Positions 45,101-56,084 of a stretch of 64,000 bases of DNA are shown piece after piece. This stretch comes from Eucommia ulmoides (lineage: Eukaryota > Streptophyta > Magnoliopsida > Garryales > Eucommiaceae), in assembly GCA_016647705.1 (NCBI GenBank), contig CM028325.1, positions 25,840,474 through 25,904,473 on the forward strand, in the 5' to 3' direction. A program made the position numbers and the translations under genes. The notes beneath the pieces were generated by a model. That model did no database searches. It saw nothing but the letters and a program-made list of their open reading frames with translations, and had not been told where the DNA came from. Position 1 is the first letter of the stretch, and the number at the start of each line of letters is the position of its first letter.

Positions 45101-46637
45101 ATTATATTCTTATTCCACATCGATCACTTGAGAGTTCCTAAACTATTAAATAAGTCAAAAGAATTATTCCATTTGACACCATATATTTTAAGTTGGAACC
45201 TTCTAATATAGTATCAAAGTCATGGTTATCAGGATTCATCTCTCATTCCTTCGTAGTCAAATCATTCATGTAAGTTGGAGGTTGTACATTTCTCATCATT
45301 CACTCGTAGTCAAATCGTCCGTCCAATACGGAGGGTTACACTTAAGGGCAAGTAATAAATTCATGTCCTACATCGATCACTTGAGAGTTCTTAAACCACT
45401 AAATAAGCCGAAATAGTTACTTCACTTGACACTATATGGTTTTAAGTTAGAACCTCTTAACAATGTGATTCACCATACAACAATGTCAAAATTAACACTT
45501 GGGGCCTAAGTTCTTTGGGTCAAATATTAATGTTGATGCAAATAACATTATAAGGATCAAATAGTTAAAAATAAAAAGTTCATGGACCAAAGGAAAAATA
45601 TGGTACATATGAGGGGAGGGAAGTGTAATTACGCTGATGTCTTATGTGTTGTTACTAGTTCCAACTCCAAATGACATTGTTTAATTTAATTGAACAATAC
45701 AAGGAATACAATGCCACAATTGATTTCTATTGGGCTCCATTGCTGGTGGAATCAAACTGTGATGACCCATCCTACCATCGGATATCCGATCGGATCGTTC
45801 GTATCCGGGCTATTGAAAAGCATGCCAAGCATTGGATGGATGCTGATTTCTTGGTCTTCAATTCTTACATTTGGTGGAGATGGCTAAAATTGAAGATCTT
45901 GTAAGAATTTCATAATACAACTTCAATTTTTTTGCATTTTTTTATTTTTTATTTTGAATCGACGATATTGATTAGGTGGGGGTCCTTTGAAAGCTCTGAT
46001 GGAGTTTACGAAGATGGAGAAATGTTACGAACTTATGAAATGGCTCTTCAGACATGGTCAAATTGGTTGGATGTTAATGTTAATCGGACCAAAACTCAGT
46101 TATTTTTTGTTAGTTCATCACCGACTCACAATAGGTAATTCAGATAACTAGAACCCTGATTGAGTTTAGAGTAATTTATTATATATTTTTTTAACTTATT
46201 GTTACAAATTTGAAATTGAAATGTTAAACACATGTTAGAAAAATGTGGCGCAAAATGGTTGTTTTTAACAACTTTTATTTTGTTACAGGGCTGAAGAATG
46301 GGGCATGCCAAAGGGACAAAATTGCTACAATGAAACCGAACCAATTTCAAAAGAAGGGTATTGGGGAATCGATTCGGATCCCAAGATGATGCAATTGGTA
46401 GAAACTGCTATTGATAGATTGAAAGCAAAAGGTTTGAAAGCACATATGTTAAATATAACACAATTGTCAGAGTATCGAAAAGAAGCACATTCTTCCATTT
46501 ATAGGAAACGCTGGGATCCTCTTACAAAAGAGCAATCACAATACCCTAGTAGTTATGCAGACTGTATTCATTGGTGTCTTCCTGGAGTTCCTGATATTTG
46601 GAACCAACTTCTCTATACATACATTTTCTATTTTTGA
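41770..46637 (+). CDS. Trichome birefringence-like (TBL) protein, probable polysaccharide O-acetyltransferase
   Basis: Five exons join in frame: 41770-42113, 44669-44840, 45704-45900, 45976-46134 and 46289-46637, giving 406 residues with GT/AG introns of 2555, 863, 75 and 154 bp. A membrane anchor spans about residues 14-30, so the protein is a likely type II Golgi protein. The PMR5N part (60-115) begins [12 protein letters not shown] and includes WRWQPHHC. The GDS motif is at 134-136 (VFVGDSLNR). The DxxH motif is D382-C-I-H385 in [23 protein letters not shown] and DxxH supply the Ser-His-Asp triad of this family, which transfers acetyl groups to wall polymers, often xylan. The closest group by eye is the xylan-acetylating TBL29/TBL30-35 clade; the exact orthologue is not assigned. 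Length is near the family norm and no break is seen. Intron 1 starts with an unusual GTTTCT donor inside a microsatellite. Confidence 0.92.
42116..42162. repeat. Compound (CT)n(CA)n microsatellite at splice donor
   Basis: A CT run followed by a CA run begins two bases after the exon 1 end of the TBL gene. The donor reads AAG|GTTTCTCTCT, so positions +3 onward belong to the repeat tract. Confidence 0.9.
42190..43950. repeat. Direct repeat pair in TBL intron 1
   Basis: About 100 bp at 42198-42295 (GTGAGTTCATTTTTATTCCC, CTAATCTTTCAAATG, then AAAGTGGCCTTTCC) recurs at 43848-43930 with small changes. The pair flanks the RTE LINE remnant and other AT-rich DNA. It could be the ends of an older inserted element; no duplication of target was found. 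Confidence 0.55.
42485..43375 (-). pseudogene. RTE-type LINE, 3' part, in TBL intron 1
   Basis: The minus strand reads [22 protein letters not shown] near 43340-43275, then the catalytic [12 protein letters not shown] near 43260. [16 protein letters not shown], an [12 protein letters not shown] stretch near 42990, [11 protein letters not shown] near 42890 and MRMLRWMSR near 42820 follow. The end region resembles the FGHMHKR and RGRGR tail of plant RTE LINEs, and the 3' flank ends in TTGTTGTA as is typical. It is 5'-truncated, carries stops and lies antisense to the TBL gene. Confidence 0.85.
44990..45470. repeat. Three copies of a 100-bp repeat in TBL intron 2
   Basis: The phrase CATCGATCACTTGAGAGTTC...TTTTAAGTTGGAACCTTCTAA occurs, with changes, at about 45005-45105, 45115-45205 and 45370-45460. 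Similar text is common in plant dispersed repeats. It explains the open stretch seen in the intron. Confidence 0.65.
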
Positions 46638-47640
46638 ATTAATACCAATATTCATACAAAATTTCCTATTTTTGAATTAATAAAGAATTTATTTAAATTG
46701 ATCTACAATGATAAAAAGACTAGTATACAAAATTCATTTTTTTTTATTGATGTTAGCAGAATAATAGTTTATATAGTTAGTTAATCAATAAATAAGAAAC
46801 ATTTTACAATATAACATTTTATTTGAATTTGTCCGTGTATAAACTACTTATTAATTAAATTTTCAAAATTTTCAATATTTAAACATGAGAAAATTAGCTC
46901 TATTATTTTCTTATGACTATCATGTTATAATTATTGCAATATTCTTGAATGGAAATGGAAAAGAGAACTACGTTCAGTTCCTTCGAAAACAGTAAGATCT
47001 TTAGTGCAAGAAAAATGGTTGATCCATCTTATCATAACTTGGTTGTGCCTTCTCTATTTTTTTAAGAATACCAAGTTGGTTTCTTTTCCTACCCTATCGA
47101 ATAAAACATGTTGAGTTAAATCTTGTTCATGTAAAACTTACTTGATTTATATCGAAAAATCCATGCAAGTTTACAAAATCATGTGTGATGTGGCTTGAAT
47201 CCGTAGTCAATCATGTTTTTGACTGGGAAAATTGAAAATTGAATCCAATTTTTTATTATTTTCATATATGTAATAAAGTAAAAAGAAGGCTCAATCTCAA
47301 GTTATTTAAGACAAGTGAATTGACGTCCTTGAGTCTTTTCCTTAGAATTATTCAATTATATTTCTTGATAAGGGTAGGAAAGGGATACAAGTAGAGTGTC
47401 ACCAAGATAAGATTGAATTTGATCCAAATATTTTGTCAGTTGAATTTAATCTCAAACGACTCATTTGATTGGATGGAATGAAATTGATTTATCAGTGAAA
47501 TCAATATTCGATTGTCTTGTTGGCTGCTATTAAATAATTAAAGGAATAGAATAGTTAAACATAATAATATTCTCATAATAATCACTTAGATATCAATTTT
47601 AAAGAATGACTACAAAATATGAGTACATTATATAATAAAT
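46638..47640. other. TBL downstream region, no gene recognised
   Basis: AT-rich DNA. The TBL 3' untranslated region probably ends within the first 200 bp; ATTAATAAAG near 46678 is a possible poly(A) signal context. Nothing else was recognised. Confidence 0.5.
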
Positions 47641-47642
47641 AT

Positions 47643-48365
47643 TCAAAATCTACTATAGGTGTCACGTATTTCATGCATTTCAGCCTCTAGAAGACTAGTC
47701 TTTTTCCACTGTATTTCAACCTCCGCCTGGCGTCGTATATGTGACATACTCTTACTCTGCAAATCATACGAGACCGTTTCATCAAGGCATGAATAATAAA
47801 TAAGTAGGGTATCATAAATAAGGACATACTTAATCAAAGTTCCATACCAACAACTGTGGCGTGGCTCCTACGCTAAGAAAGCCAATGATTGATTTTTAAA
47901 ATGGTTTCACTAAGAACCGTTGAGTGATCCGTCCAAACCAAGGCATGTATTGGTCGTCGATTGCAATACCGACCTGTAATCCACTCACGTCCATAGCCTG
48001 ACGTCTATCCCATAATTGTATATACATGGCGTACTCTTGTATCCAACCGACACCGGATCTTCCTCTCCAAACCCGCCAGATGTAAGTCGAGATTGTATTA
48101 CAAGAACATGGAACACCCTCTCTCTACCCAAACCGTCGTACCTCACTTTCAGAATAATGTCACTTGAAAATGTTAAAACAAATAAGTGACACTGCTTCCA
48201 TCAAAGTTAGATGCCTATCTTGATAAGATACTTGGGTAATCCCATGACTATGTCAACTGGATATGGCAACCGAACGATCTGTTAAAATAAAAATATACAC
48301 ATATAGACTTATGAACATTGAAAATAACGTATTCACAGATGTAATAAATAACTGACTAACCTCAT
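47643..48365 (-). pseudogene. Plant mobile domain (PMD) protein, C-terminal part
   Basis: The minus strand encodes VGWIQEYAMYIQLWDRRQ, then a DDQYMPWFGRITQRFLVKP stretch (about 48060-47905), matching the end of the PMD found in 'phosphatase 7 long form homolog' and MAIL/MAIN-like proteins and in several transposons. Upstream an acceptor (TTTTAACAG near 48280) precedes VRLPYPVDIVMGLP. A further exon may lie at 47760-47643 after TTGCAG. Frames are broken around 48200. The N-terminal side continues beyond the solo LTR at 50048-50160. Host-gene relic or transposon gene cannot be separated. Confidence 0.55.
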
Positions 48366-50042
48366 TGATAGGTGTAAATTACCTACGTATTTCCAATCCG
48401 AATTTGTTAGTTTTTGAATACGTTTATATAGTATTTTATTATGTTTTAATTAGTTTTTCTCTTTTTGTATTAAATCAGGTGTATGGGATAAAAAGATAGG
48501 AAATTGGAGCGAAAACAATGAGATCGAACCAAAGCGGTTCGAAGTTACGGTGGATAAATAAGCTTGGAGACTAAAAAATGAAATAGGCCCACCGCCTAGA
48601 CAGTGAAGAAGCTGAGAAAAGAGCAAAATGTTACTGATGGACGACCACCTAAGCGAAGATTCCATCGCCTAGGCGGAAATCCAGAAGAAGACGAAGATGG
48701 GCTACTAACAGCCGCTCGCCTAGGCGAAAATCCAACAGAATATTCTCCCAGTCCGCCGCCTACTTCACCGCCTAGGCAATCAGACCGAACCGACCTAATT
48801 TCGCCTAGGCGAAGTTTTCTTCACCTAGGCGGATTTCCCCTGCACAATCTTGAAATATTTTTAGGATATTTTGGCTATAAATACCCTCTCTCCTCCCCCT
48901 TGGCCGGTCTCTCTCTTGCCCTCTTGGTTTTTTGAGTCCCTTAGGCTATATCTAAGGGTATATTTAGGAGTTTTAGAGGCGGAGCTCACATCCAGAAGTG
49001 GAGAAGACGGCAAATCGATTGTTGAGCGTTCTTAGCGGTTTATCTTCGGATGAGGTTAAGTTCTTCGATTGTTTTTCCTTATTTCTTTAGCTTAGGATCA
49101 TATGAGCATGTTTAGCTCATTATTTCATTGTAAATGCAGTTATGGTCATATTTAAACATGGATTGTAATAGGGATTAACACTATATTTATAAATACGTTG
49201 TTTGGATGATTTCGGTGTTTCGTTTGTGAATGTTCTTCGTAGTTTGATTGTATTTATTGTATTGTTTATTTATCATGCTTAGTTAGATAAATAGAGAATA
49301 CGGAATTTTGACGAACCCCGGATTCAGATTTGGGTAAACAAACGTCACGATTTTATAACCCGGTCGGGGTTTGAATCGTGGACAATCGATGACATGGGGC
49401 AAGACACACACTACCTAGGGTCGTTAAGACGTTGAGGGCGACTTCTTCGTTGACTCGAAATTGCGTTATATCCCTCGTCTTCCAATCGGGGGAGGTGGCG
49501 AGGGAGTTTTAGAACGAAGATTGTCGATAGGATAAATACAACGCGACGATCCAATAACCCAGGAGGGAGTTGAATTGTGTGCAATCAATGATGCTGGGCG
49601 AGACTCACGTGATCTAGGGTCGTTAAGACTTTGAGGGGGATTTCTTCGTTGACTCGAAGTCATGTATTCCCCCGTCTTACACTCGGAAGAAGTGGCGGTG
49701 GAGTTTACGTACCGAGATTGTCAAATAGGTCGAACAACGTAAACATGAGTAAATCGAAATCGAACACGTATTTGTAAACATGTTAATCCCTAGGCGATTC
49801 TTCACCCTAAAACATATTAGCATATTAGTGTAGTTAATTTAGGTTATATTAATATTAGTTTAATTAATTAAATACATTTATTTTTCGCATAGATAAAATT
49901 AGGTCACGACAAACGCGGTATTCGATAGTAACGACACCAATCCCTGTGGATACGATAACCCGATCTTAACGATCACACTATACTAAAACTTAGACCTCGT
50001 ATACTTGCGAGTGTAAGTAGCGGCGTATTTTACGCCCTACCA
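48366..50042 (+). mobile_element. Solo LTR of the tRNA-Asp non-autonomous family
   Basis: 1677 bp from TGATAGGTGTAAATT to CCCTACCA with a perfect CTCAT duplication (48361-48365 and 50043-50047). It aligns with the LTRs of the elements at 30045-35679 and 54630-59400. The GC-palindrome array is at 48590-48835, TATA at about 48875 (CTATAAATACC). Two copies of a roughly 190-bp unit lie at about 49390-49690. A lone LTR with perfect flanks indicates unequal recombination between the two original LTRs. Confidence 0.92.
48590..48835. repeat. Array of GCCTAGGC palindromes upstream of the LTR TATA box
   Basis: The octamer GCCTAGGC, often as CGCCTAGGCG, occurs at about 48667, 48717, 48770 and 48804; 48825 has the one-base variant ACCTAGGC and further imperfect copies lie near 48594 and 48646. 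The array ends some 40 bp before CTATAAATACC at 48875. Equivalent arrays are in all other LTRs of this family, some with CCGCCGCGGCGG instead. Confidence 0.85.
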
Positions 50043-50047
50043 CTCAT

Positions 50048-50160
50048 CATCCTGTAAACGATCCAACTGATCTCGATAAAGCACTAAAACATGCGTAACC
50101 ACCTTATCCAAAGGAATCCAATAATCCAACATATACGGAGTTAATTTTTACAAAACAAAC
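50048..50160 (-). pseudogene. Plant mobile domain protein, segment beyond the solo LTR
   Basis: The minus strand reads LDYWIPLDKVVTHVLVLYRDQLDRLQDD, a form of the YRDxLDxLxxDQ motif of PMD proteins. The solo LTR at 48366-50042 cuts the gene right after this motif. Confidence 0.55.
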
Positions 50161-50989
50161 TTGTTGATTTTTTTTAAGCCGAATGTTGATATAGTAACGA
50201 CTTATTTCTTTGATTTTTCAATAATAACAACATTTTATGTGTATCATGCCATAATATAAATATAAAGAATGTAAATGTCATTAAAGTAAAGACACTAAAA
50301 TATAAAATTTTCTCATCTAACACTCTAGGGTAAAATAGAAAGGTACCCTCTTCCTGGCATATTATAGAATCTTGGGAAGGTTTTGACAACAATTAAATTG
50401 AAAGAATATAAATTGAATTAAACTAAATAATGTACTAAAATATAAATATTTCCTTATCTAGCTTCTGAGGGTAAAATAGAAGGGATATCATCTTCCGGAC
50501 ATATCATAGAGTCACGAAAAGGATTTACAGTAATTAAATTGCAGGAATGCAAATTGTCGTAATTTAATTGCGATAAATAAAAAATCTTACAGAAAAGGGA
50601 AAAACGGTTGTAAAAAATAGTTGAGAGATGAATAAGATAAGATAAACAAAAAATAATAAAGATTAAGGTTTAAAAAAAAATGTGTCTTTCCTAACAAAAA
50701 TTTCTCACAAACATGCTTTTTCTCTCAAATATGGCTCTCCAGATGGATTTTCTCTAAAAGTTGGTTCCTAGAACAATGAGAATGAGGTATATATTTATAG
50801 GCAAAGACATGGAATGAAAAAGCACTCAAAACCCTTAAAAAATTTAGTTTGTCACTGCTCGCTTCCCTCCGTGTGGACGATTGTCTGTGTGACAACTATC
50901 TATGCAACCCCCCTAATATTTTTTTTCTTTCTAGGTTGTATTTATTTCATTTTTTCTTTTTCTTTTTCTTTTTCTTTTTTTTTTTTTTA

Positions 50990-51046
<57 letters not shown>

Positions 51047-51454
51047 TTGTTTTCCATTCCCTTTCTATTCTCTCTCCTTTTATTTTTTCATTTTTCAAGT
51101 TTTTATTTATTTTTTGTTCTTTTCTCTCTTTTTGTGTTTTACTCTTTGAAACTCCTTTGTTTTTTAAAAAATAAAATAGAATGAAATAATAATAAAAAAA
51201 CAAATTAATTTCTTTGGAATGGTCAAAATATTGTGTCTACAGTAAAAAATAAATTAATTTCTTTGGAATGGTCAAAATATTGTGTCTACAATACGTATGA
51301 TTGTACTATGGTTGTTTTTTATTATATCCATATCGTGTTGGTCTTTTCAAGAACACAACATAGAGGGATTTCATAATACGGAAATCATATGAATTAGTTC
51401 GCTTGGTGACATGTCTACAAATTCGATATGGTTGTGATATGTGGGTAGACTTAA
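50161..51454. other. Intergenic DNA with short tandem duplications
   Basis: AT-rich, no gene. A segment with GGGTAAAATAGAA and a following TCATAGA-type block occurs twice (about 50300-50415 and 50440-50560). A perfect or near-perfect 52-bp duplication with TTTCTTTGGAATGGTC lies at about 51200-51292. Confidence 0.6.
50941..51046. repeat. T-rich tract and (TTA)n microsatellite
   Basis: A TTTTTC-type run passes into about 19 ATT units at 50989-51046. It explains the isoleucine-rich frame on the plus strand. Confidence 0.95.
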
Positions 51455-51462
51455 CTTACAGT

Positions 51463-52018
51463 TAGGGTTGGCAAATCGTGTCATCAGGTCATGTTTTCAT
51501 GTCATGGTCTGACACAAACACAATAACACATAACATGCACACAAGACAATAAGTTATCGTGCTATGAAACCTGAACACAAACACGACATGAAATTTATCA
51601 TGTTGACATAACACGATAATTTATGGTGCATCACCATAACACAAAATATTGACACAACATATAAGATATCTTGTCACAATAAAGACATGTTTAACCCATG
51701 GCACATGAGAGACCTGTTAACACAATTTAGGATAATGCTTACAAATATTTATTAGTATATTTGTATTGTGAAAATACTTTATAAAATTATCGTGTGACCT
51801 ATTTTGTCTTTTCTTATCACGTAACCTAAAAACTCGATTAATTATTATCATAGCATTTGTGTCGATTATCGGGTTATTAGGTAAACCCAAAATTCGAGGG
51901 TTTCTTATCGTGTACCACCCGATAATGACCCATTAACCAATACACTAAATTCATACCCAATAATTTCGTAACAGTTTCATGTTGTGTTATCGTGTAAATG
52001 CTCATTTTGCCAACCCGA
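51463..52018. mobile_element. hAT-type MITE
   Basis: 556 bp with ends TAGGGTTGGCAAA and TTTGCCAACCCGA, inverted with one or two changes. The flanks CTTACAGT (51455-51462) and CTTACGGT (52019-52026) form an 8-bp duplication with one change, as expected for hAT. The interior repeats CATGTC, AACACAA and TATCGTGT words in both orientations. No transposase. Confidence 0.85.
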
Positions 52019-52026
52019 CTTACGGT

Positions 52027-52835
52027 AAGAAGAAATGCCTTTGAAAAAAGGCATTTTCTCTTGGAAGGGCAAAATTGAGTTTTTTTTTTTCCCCAATTTT
52101 AATGGATTAATTGATAAATAAATTAATTAATCAAATATAATAAAAATTTTAGTATGAACCTAATTGGTCATACACAATGAAAATGAAAGTTACAAAAGTT
52201 TGTGAAAAAAATAATAGATAGTAATGCTGAACTTCTTTGGAAGCTCAGAGGTCAAAGTAGGATTTTGAATCCTGGACAAATAATATAGAAGGGGCAAGCC
52301 ATCATTCCCCTTGTGCAAATTTTAGCCACATCGTCGTTTCTAAGAATCATGCTTCTTTTTATATGTTCTATTAATTTGTATCCTACTATTACCTAGAATA
52401 AAGTCAAATCAACCATAATATCCTAGGATTAGAATTCGATTCTTAGAAATCTCAAAATCATTTTTATTTCTAAGTTTTCCATGTAGTTACTATTAAAGGA
52501 CTGCGTTGCTTCTAGGAGAATTGCATGTCTATTGTTGGTACCTCATTAGATCAAGCTGCTATTAGAAAAGTCTTCTCAAATCATACATCGTAAACTATCA
52601 ACTTTGAGGCAGAAGCACGGGAAGCGGTAATTGAACTAAATATGATTTAGTTTTTGTTTTTTATTTGTTATATGTTAGTACAAATAAATCTAACTTAGAG
52701 GAACATGGTATTAAAACCGTTAAAAAATTGGCAGTTTTGGTTGCAGTTTTTGTTTGGTATATGTCTAACGGTTTTGATTTTGGTTATATATGAAATTGGA
52801 CTAAAACCAAACTATTGATATCTCTAGAGGAGATG

Positions 52836-52836
<1 letters not shown>
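52027..52836. other. Intergenic DNA, no gene recognised
   Basis: The plus-strand text near 52590-52640 reads NFEAEAREAVIEL, reminiscent of a LINE RNase H segment, but is too short to call. Otherwise nothing was found. Confidence 0.4.

Positions 52837-52879
<43 letters not shown>
52837..52879. repeat. (CA)n microsatellite
   Basis: About 21 CA units followed by GAGAGA, close to the left side of the gypsy element. Confidence 0.95.
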
Positions 52880-52882
<3 letters not shown>

Positions 52883-52949
52883 AGAATTAGGAGGGGGGTA
52901 GAAACAACGACAGCACAAAAAAAGAGATAAAAAGATAAATGTGCAACTC

Positions 52950-53655
52950 TCGTGGACTTAAATACGGGGGTGGTACTCCCACGGTTTGTAAAGGCGGGGA
53001 TACCACCTCTGATGTGGGAAAATTTCTCACATGTGAATTATGAAATCGGTATCGAGAAACCTGGTCGGGTCAATGCATAAAACCCATCCCAGAAGAGATA
53101 GACCTATGATCTGACGATTGCAGTTGAACTAATAGTTTTGGTGGCCCAGGATAATGAGTACATGGCCTGCTGATGAGGCCCAATCACATGAAGGGCCGAC
53201 CCAGTATCGAACAATGCCCCTCAATGGCGGCCTGAATATCATACCCAAATGTGATGGGTCAACGATAACCATTGCCTCACCTACTTTCCTCACCATGCAC
53301 AGAAATGATTAACGCCTCATTCCATAATGGGCACACGAACGACATTCACGAAGGCCAGAAAATGAACGTGGAGAAGATCATGGCCGAAACGACGACTAGT
53401 GAGATCGGCACACATATATAAAGGAAGAATATGTATCAAAACACAAAACTCTCTCAATATTGTACTCAATACCCATTAAAGCTTTTATTTTTTTCTTCAG
53501 AGCAATTCGGGCTTATTCTTATGCCGGAGGTTCTTTGGCCGACACCACACCAGTGTCCCCCCATAGAACTAACTGGTTTTGTAAGTCAGGTTGCAGGTCG
53601 CAAAGATTTTCAACACGTAAGGCCCTGTAACACGTATTGTGTAATTTTTGGCAAC
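52950..53655 (+). repeat. Probable 5' LTR of the gypsy element
   Basis: The sequence has a promoter-like ACATATATAAAGG near 53411-53423, followed by a leader and a T-rich end (TTTTTGGCAACATCA), then a primer-site-like block. No matching 3' LTR exists in the window, so this rests on position only. Confidence 0.45.
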
Positions 53656-53660
53656 ATCAT

Positions 53661-53680
53661 TTGATGTCGTTTGTGGGAAA
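53661..53680 (+). promoter_or_regulatory. Primer-binding-site-like sequence of the gypsy element
   Basis: TTGATGTCGTTTGTGGGAAA resembles the (T)TGG(C/T)GCCGT(C/T)TGTGGGAA site seen just inside 5' LTRs of many plant gypsy elements, with changes at the start. Confidence 0.5.
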
Positions 53681-54290
53681 AGAAACAAAAAGAAGTTCGC
53701 CAACGAGATGAGACAGTCGCAGTTCGAAGCAGTAGATCCAAACCAAAGAAATGAGATCCTATTCTCCATGGACGAAAGAACACGAAAGAAGGCTTCAAGC
53801 ATAGTCCGTGCCACTACTCCCTTCAACATGCAGGCTGACAGCAATGGAGTAATGATGACGGCGAATAGAGCTAGACCCGTGATAACGTTCAATAACAAGG
53901 ATAGCATAGGTGTGTCTCTCCCCCATAATAACGCGTTAGTCGTAACGCTCTAGATCTCCAGCTTTGAGGTACGAAGGATTTTGGATGATACTGGCAGTTC
54001 AGTTAACATCGTTTTTGTCGAAACGCTCAGCCAAATGGGTATTCTGAATTTTAACATTGAGTCAACCCAAATGCTGATAGTGGGATTCAATGAAGACCTA
54101 AGCTCTGCAGTAGGAAGGATCACGTTGCCTGTCGCGACCGATAAACGTGGGGATGAATTAGCCAGGGCCATGGAATACACCGTAATAGATTCAACGGCCC
54201 CATACAAACAATGTTATCATTGGACATCCCTGGCTCCATGAAATGGGAGCGGTAGTATCAACACTTCATCAATATGTTAAGTACGTGAGG
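53681..54290 (+). pseudogene. Gypsy aspartic protease region
   Basis: After a short leader the frame reads ITFNNKDSIGVSLPHNNALVV (near 53880-53940), the conserved segment before plant gypsy proteases. A stop follows, then VRRILDDTGSS with the catalytic DTGSS at 53987-54001, VNIVFVETLSQMGI, and SSAVGRITLPVA. The usual several-hundred-residue gag upstream is absent: only about 200 bp separate the primer site from this region, so a large deletion has removed it. Stops at about 53951 and 54239 break the frame. Confidence 0.8.
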
Positions 54291-54629
54291 GATGGCGAGG
54301 TAGTCACCATCTGTGGGGACTAGGCTACATCCAAGCAAGGCTTAACAATGACCAACAAAAGGAAGAGGACTATCCATCAACAACGGGAGCTCAGGCCCAT
54401 CAAAGCTTAGAATGACAGCTCAACTCAGGTACGGAAGTCCGACAAGTCTCGGTCTAATAGCCCAGCTCTACAACAAAGGCACATTAGAGGTCAGATCAAC
54501 AACCCAACTTAGCAACCAAGAGAATAACACATCAACAACCCAGTGCAGGAGTAGAGAACGAGCAGACCTCAAATCAACAACTTAACACAAAAGTAAGGGC
54601 TTATCAAAATTCAGATTGTCAGCGCAGCT
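54291..54629 (+). pseudogene. Gypsy linker between protease and RT, decayed
   Basis: TLHQYVKYVRDGEVVTICGD near 54256-54320 is the conserved end of the protease region. The remainder is rich in CAACAACCCA words and stops. The segment ends at the CAGCT duplication (54625-54629), where the non-autonomous element is inserted. Confidence 0.6.
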
Positions 54630-56060
54630 TGATAGGCGAAAATTACCTATCTATTTCCAAACCGAATATTGTTATTTTTCGAGTACGTTTACTACGTTTT
54701 TAATACGTTTTAATATGTTTTTATTCTTTTTGTATTAAAACAGGTGTATGGGTGAAAATATATGAAATCGGAGCACAAATGATCAATTCGGACCAAAAAC
54801 GGTTAGAGAATGGTGGAAAAACAAGCACAGAGAGAATATTCTCAAAGAAACCCACAGCTGCGACGTCCAGACCACCGTCGCGGTGGTGAAAATACAGAGA
54901 AAATCAATAGATGCTATAAACTCACTGCCTAGGTGATGAACCAGCAAAATGAATTCCCAGTCCACCGCCTAGGTGAACATTAAACCGACATACCCACCAC
55001 CGTGGTGGTGAATCCCACCGCCGCGGCGGTTAGCTCTGCACCAGAATAGATATTTTTTAGGATATTTTGCTTATTTATACCCCTCTCTTTTCCTCTCCTC
55101 TTCCTTCTTCCGACCATAGAAGATCCTTTAGGGTTCCTATGATATTAGAGAGTGTTTTGGGGGAGCTCAAGCAAATCCTAAGGGGAAGAACACAAAGCAA
55201 CTAAGGAGAAGCGATCATGGAACGCTCTTAGGGACAAATCTTCGAATTATGGCTAGTTTCTCTCGTTTATCTCTTCATCTCTTACCTTAGAATTATTGTT
55301 TAAGCATGTTTAGCTCATTTTACATTGTATAAACAGTTAGGGACATGAGCTAAACATGGATTGTAATAGGGATTGACATATTATTTATGAAAATGTAGTT
55401 TTGATAAAGTTTATGTTTCGTTTAAGGTTGTTCCTTATAATTTCGATTGTGTTGCTGTGTTTTCTATAATTATATGCTAGTTTAGATATATTGAGAATAC
55501 GGGATTTGACACTCGGGAGAGGTAACCCCGGATTCGGATTATAGTAAACACAACACGAAAATCTAATGACTCGGGAGGGCATTAGAAAGTGTGCAATCGA
55601 TGACGTTGGGGTGAGACTCACGTGACCCAGAGTCGTTAAGACGTTGAGGGGGACTTTGGCGTTGACAAGAAGTCACGTATTCCCCCGTATTACACTCGAA
55701 ATAGGTGGCGAGAGAGTTTACGAACCAAGATTGTCGGATACGCCGAATGCCGTTAATGTTAACTAAAATGAAATCAAACGAATTAAAGTAAATAGAGTTA
55801 ATCCCTAGGCAATCTACTCCCCTAAACAATCTCAAATTAGTATTTATAGTATAGCTAATTAAATTAGTATTTTAGTTTAGTATTAGTATAAATTATATTC
55901 TATTTTTAGCGCTTAGATAAAGTTAGGTGATAACAGTCGCGGTACTCGATAGTAATCTCAACCAATCCCTGTAGATATGATACCCAACCGAAAGGTTCAT
56001 ATACTAAAACCTGATCCGTACGCTTGCGGTGAAAGTGACGACGCTTAATTGCGGTCACCA
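54630..56060 (+). repeat. 5' LTR of the plus-strand non-autonomous element
   Basis: GC palindromes (GCGGTGGTG, GCCTAGGTG, CCGCCGCGGCGG) lie at 54855-55035, with TATTTATACCCCTC at about 55070. Poly(A)-signal-like words were not resolved. Confidence 0.9.
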
Positions 56061-56066
56061 AGTTTT

Positions 56067-56084
56067 TGACGCCGTTGTCGGGGA
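56067..56084 (+). promoter_or_regulatory. Primer binding site, tRNA-Asp type
   Basis: TGACGCCGTTGTCGGGGA, seven bases inside the LTR end after AGTTTT, differs at two positions from the sequence complementary to the 3' end of plant tRNA-Asp. Confidence 0.85.

Noticed and set aside
50849-51184. Phenylalanine/isoleucine-rich 'membrane protein'
   Set aside because: The residues come from a T tract and a (TTA)n microsatellite.
52590-52640. Possible LINE RNase H fragment
   Set aside because: Only about 13 residues resemble the family and neighbouring sequence gives no support.
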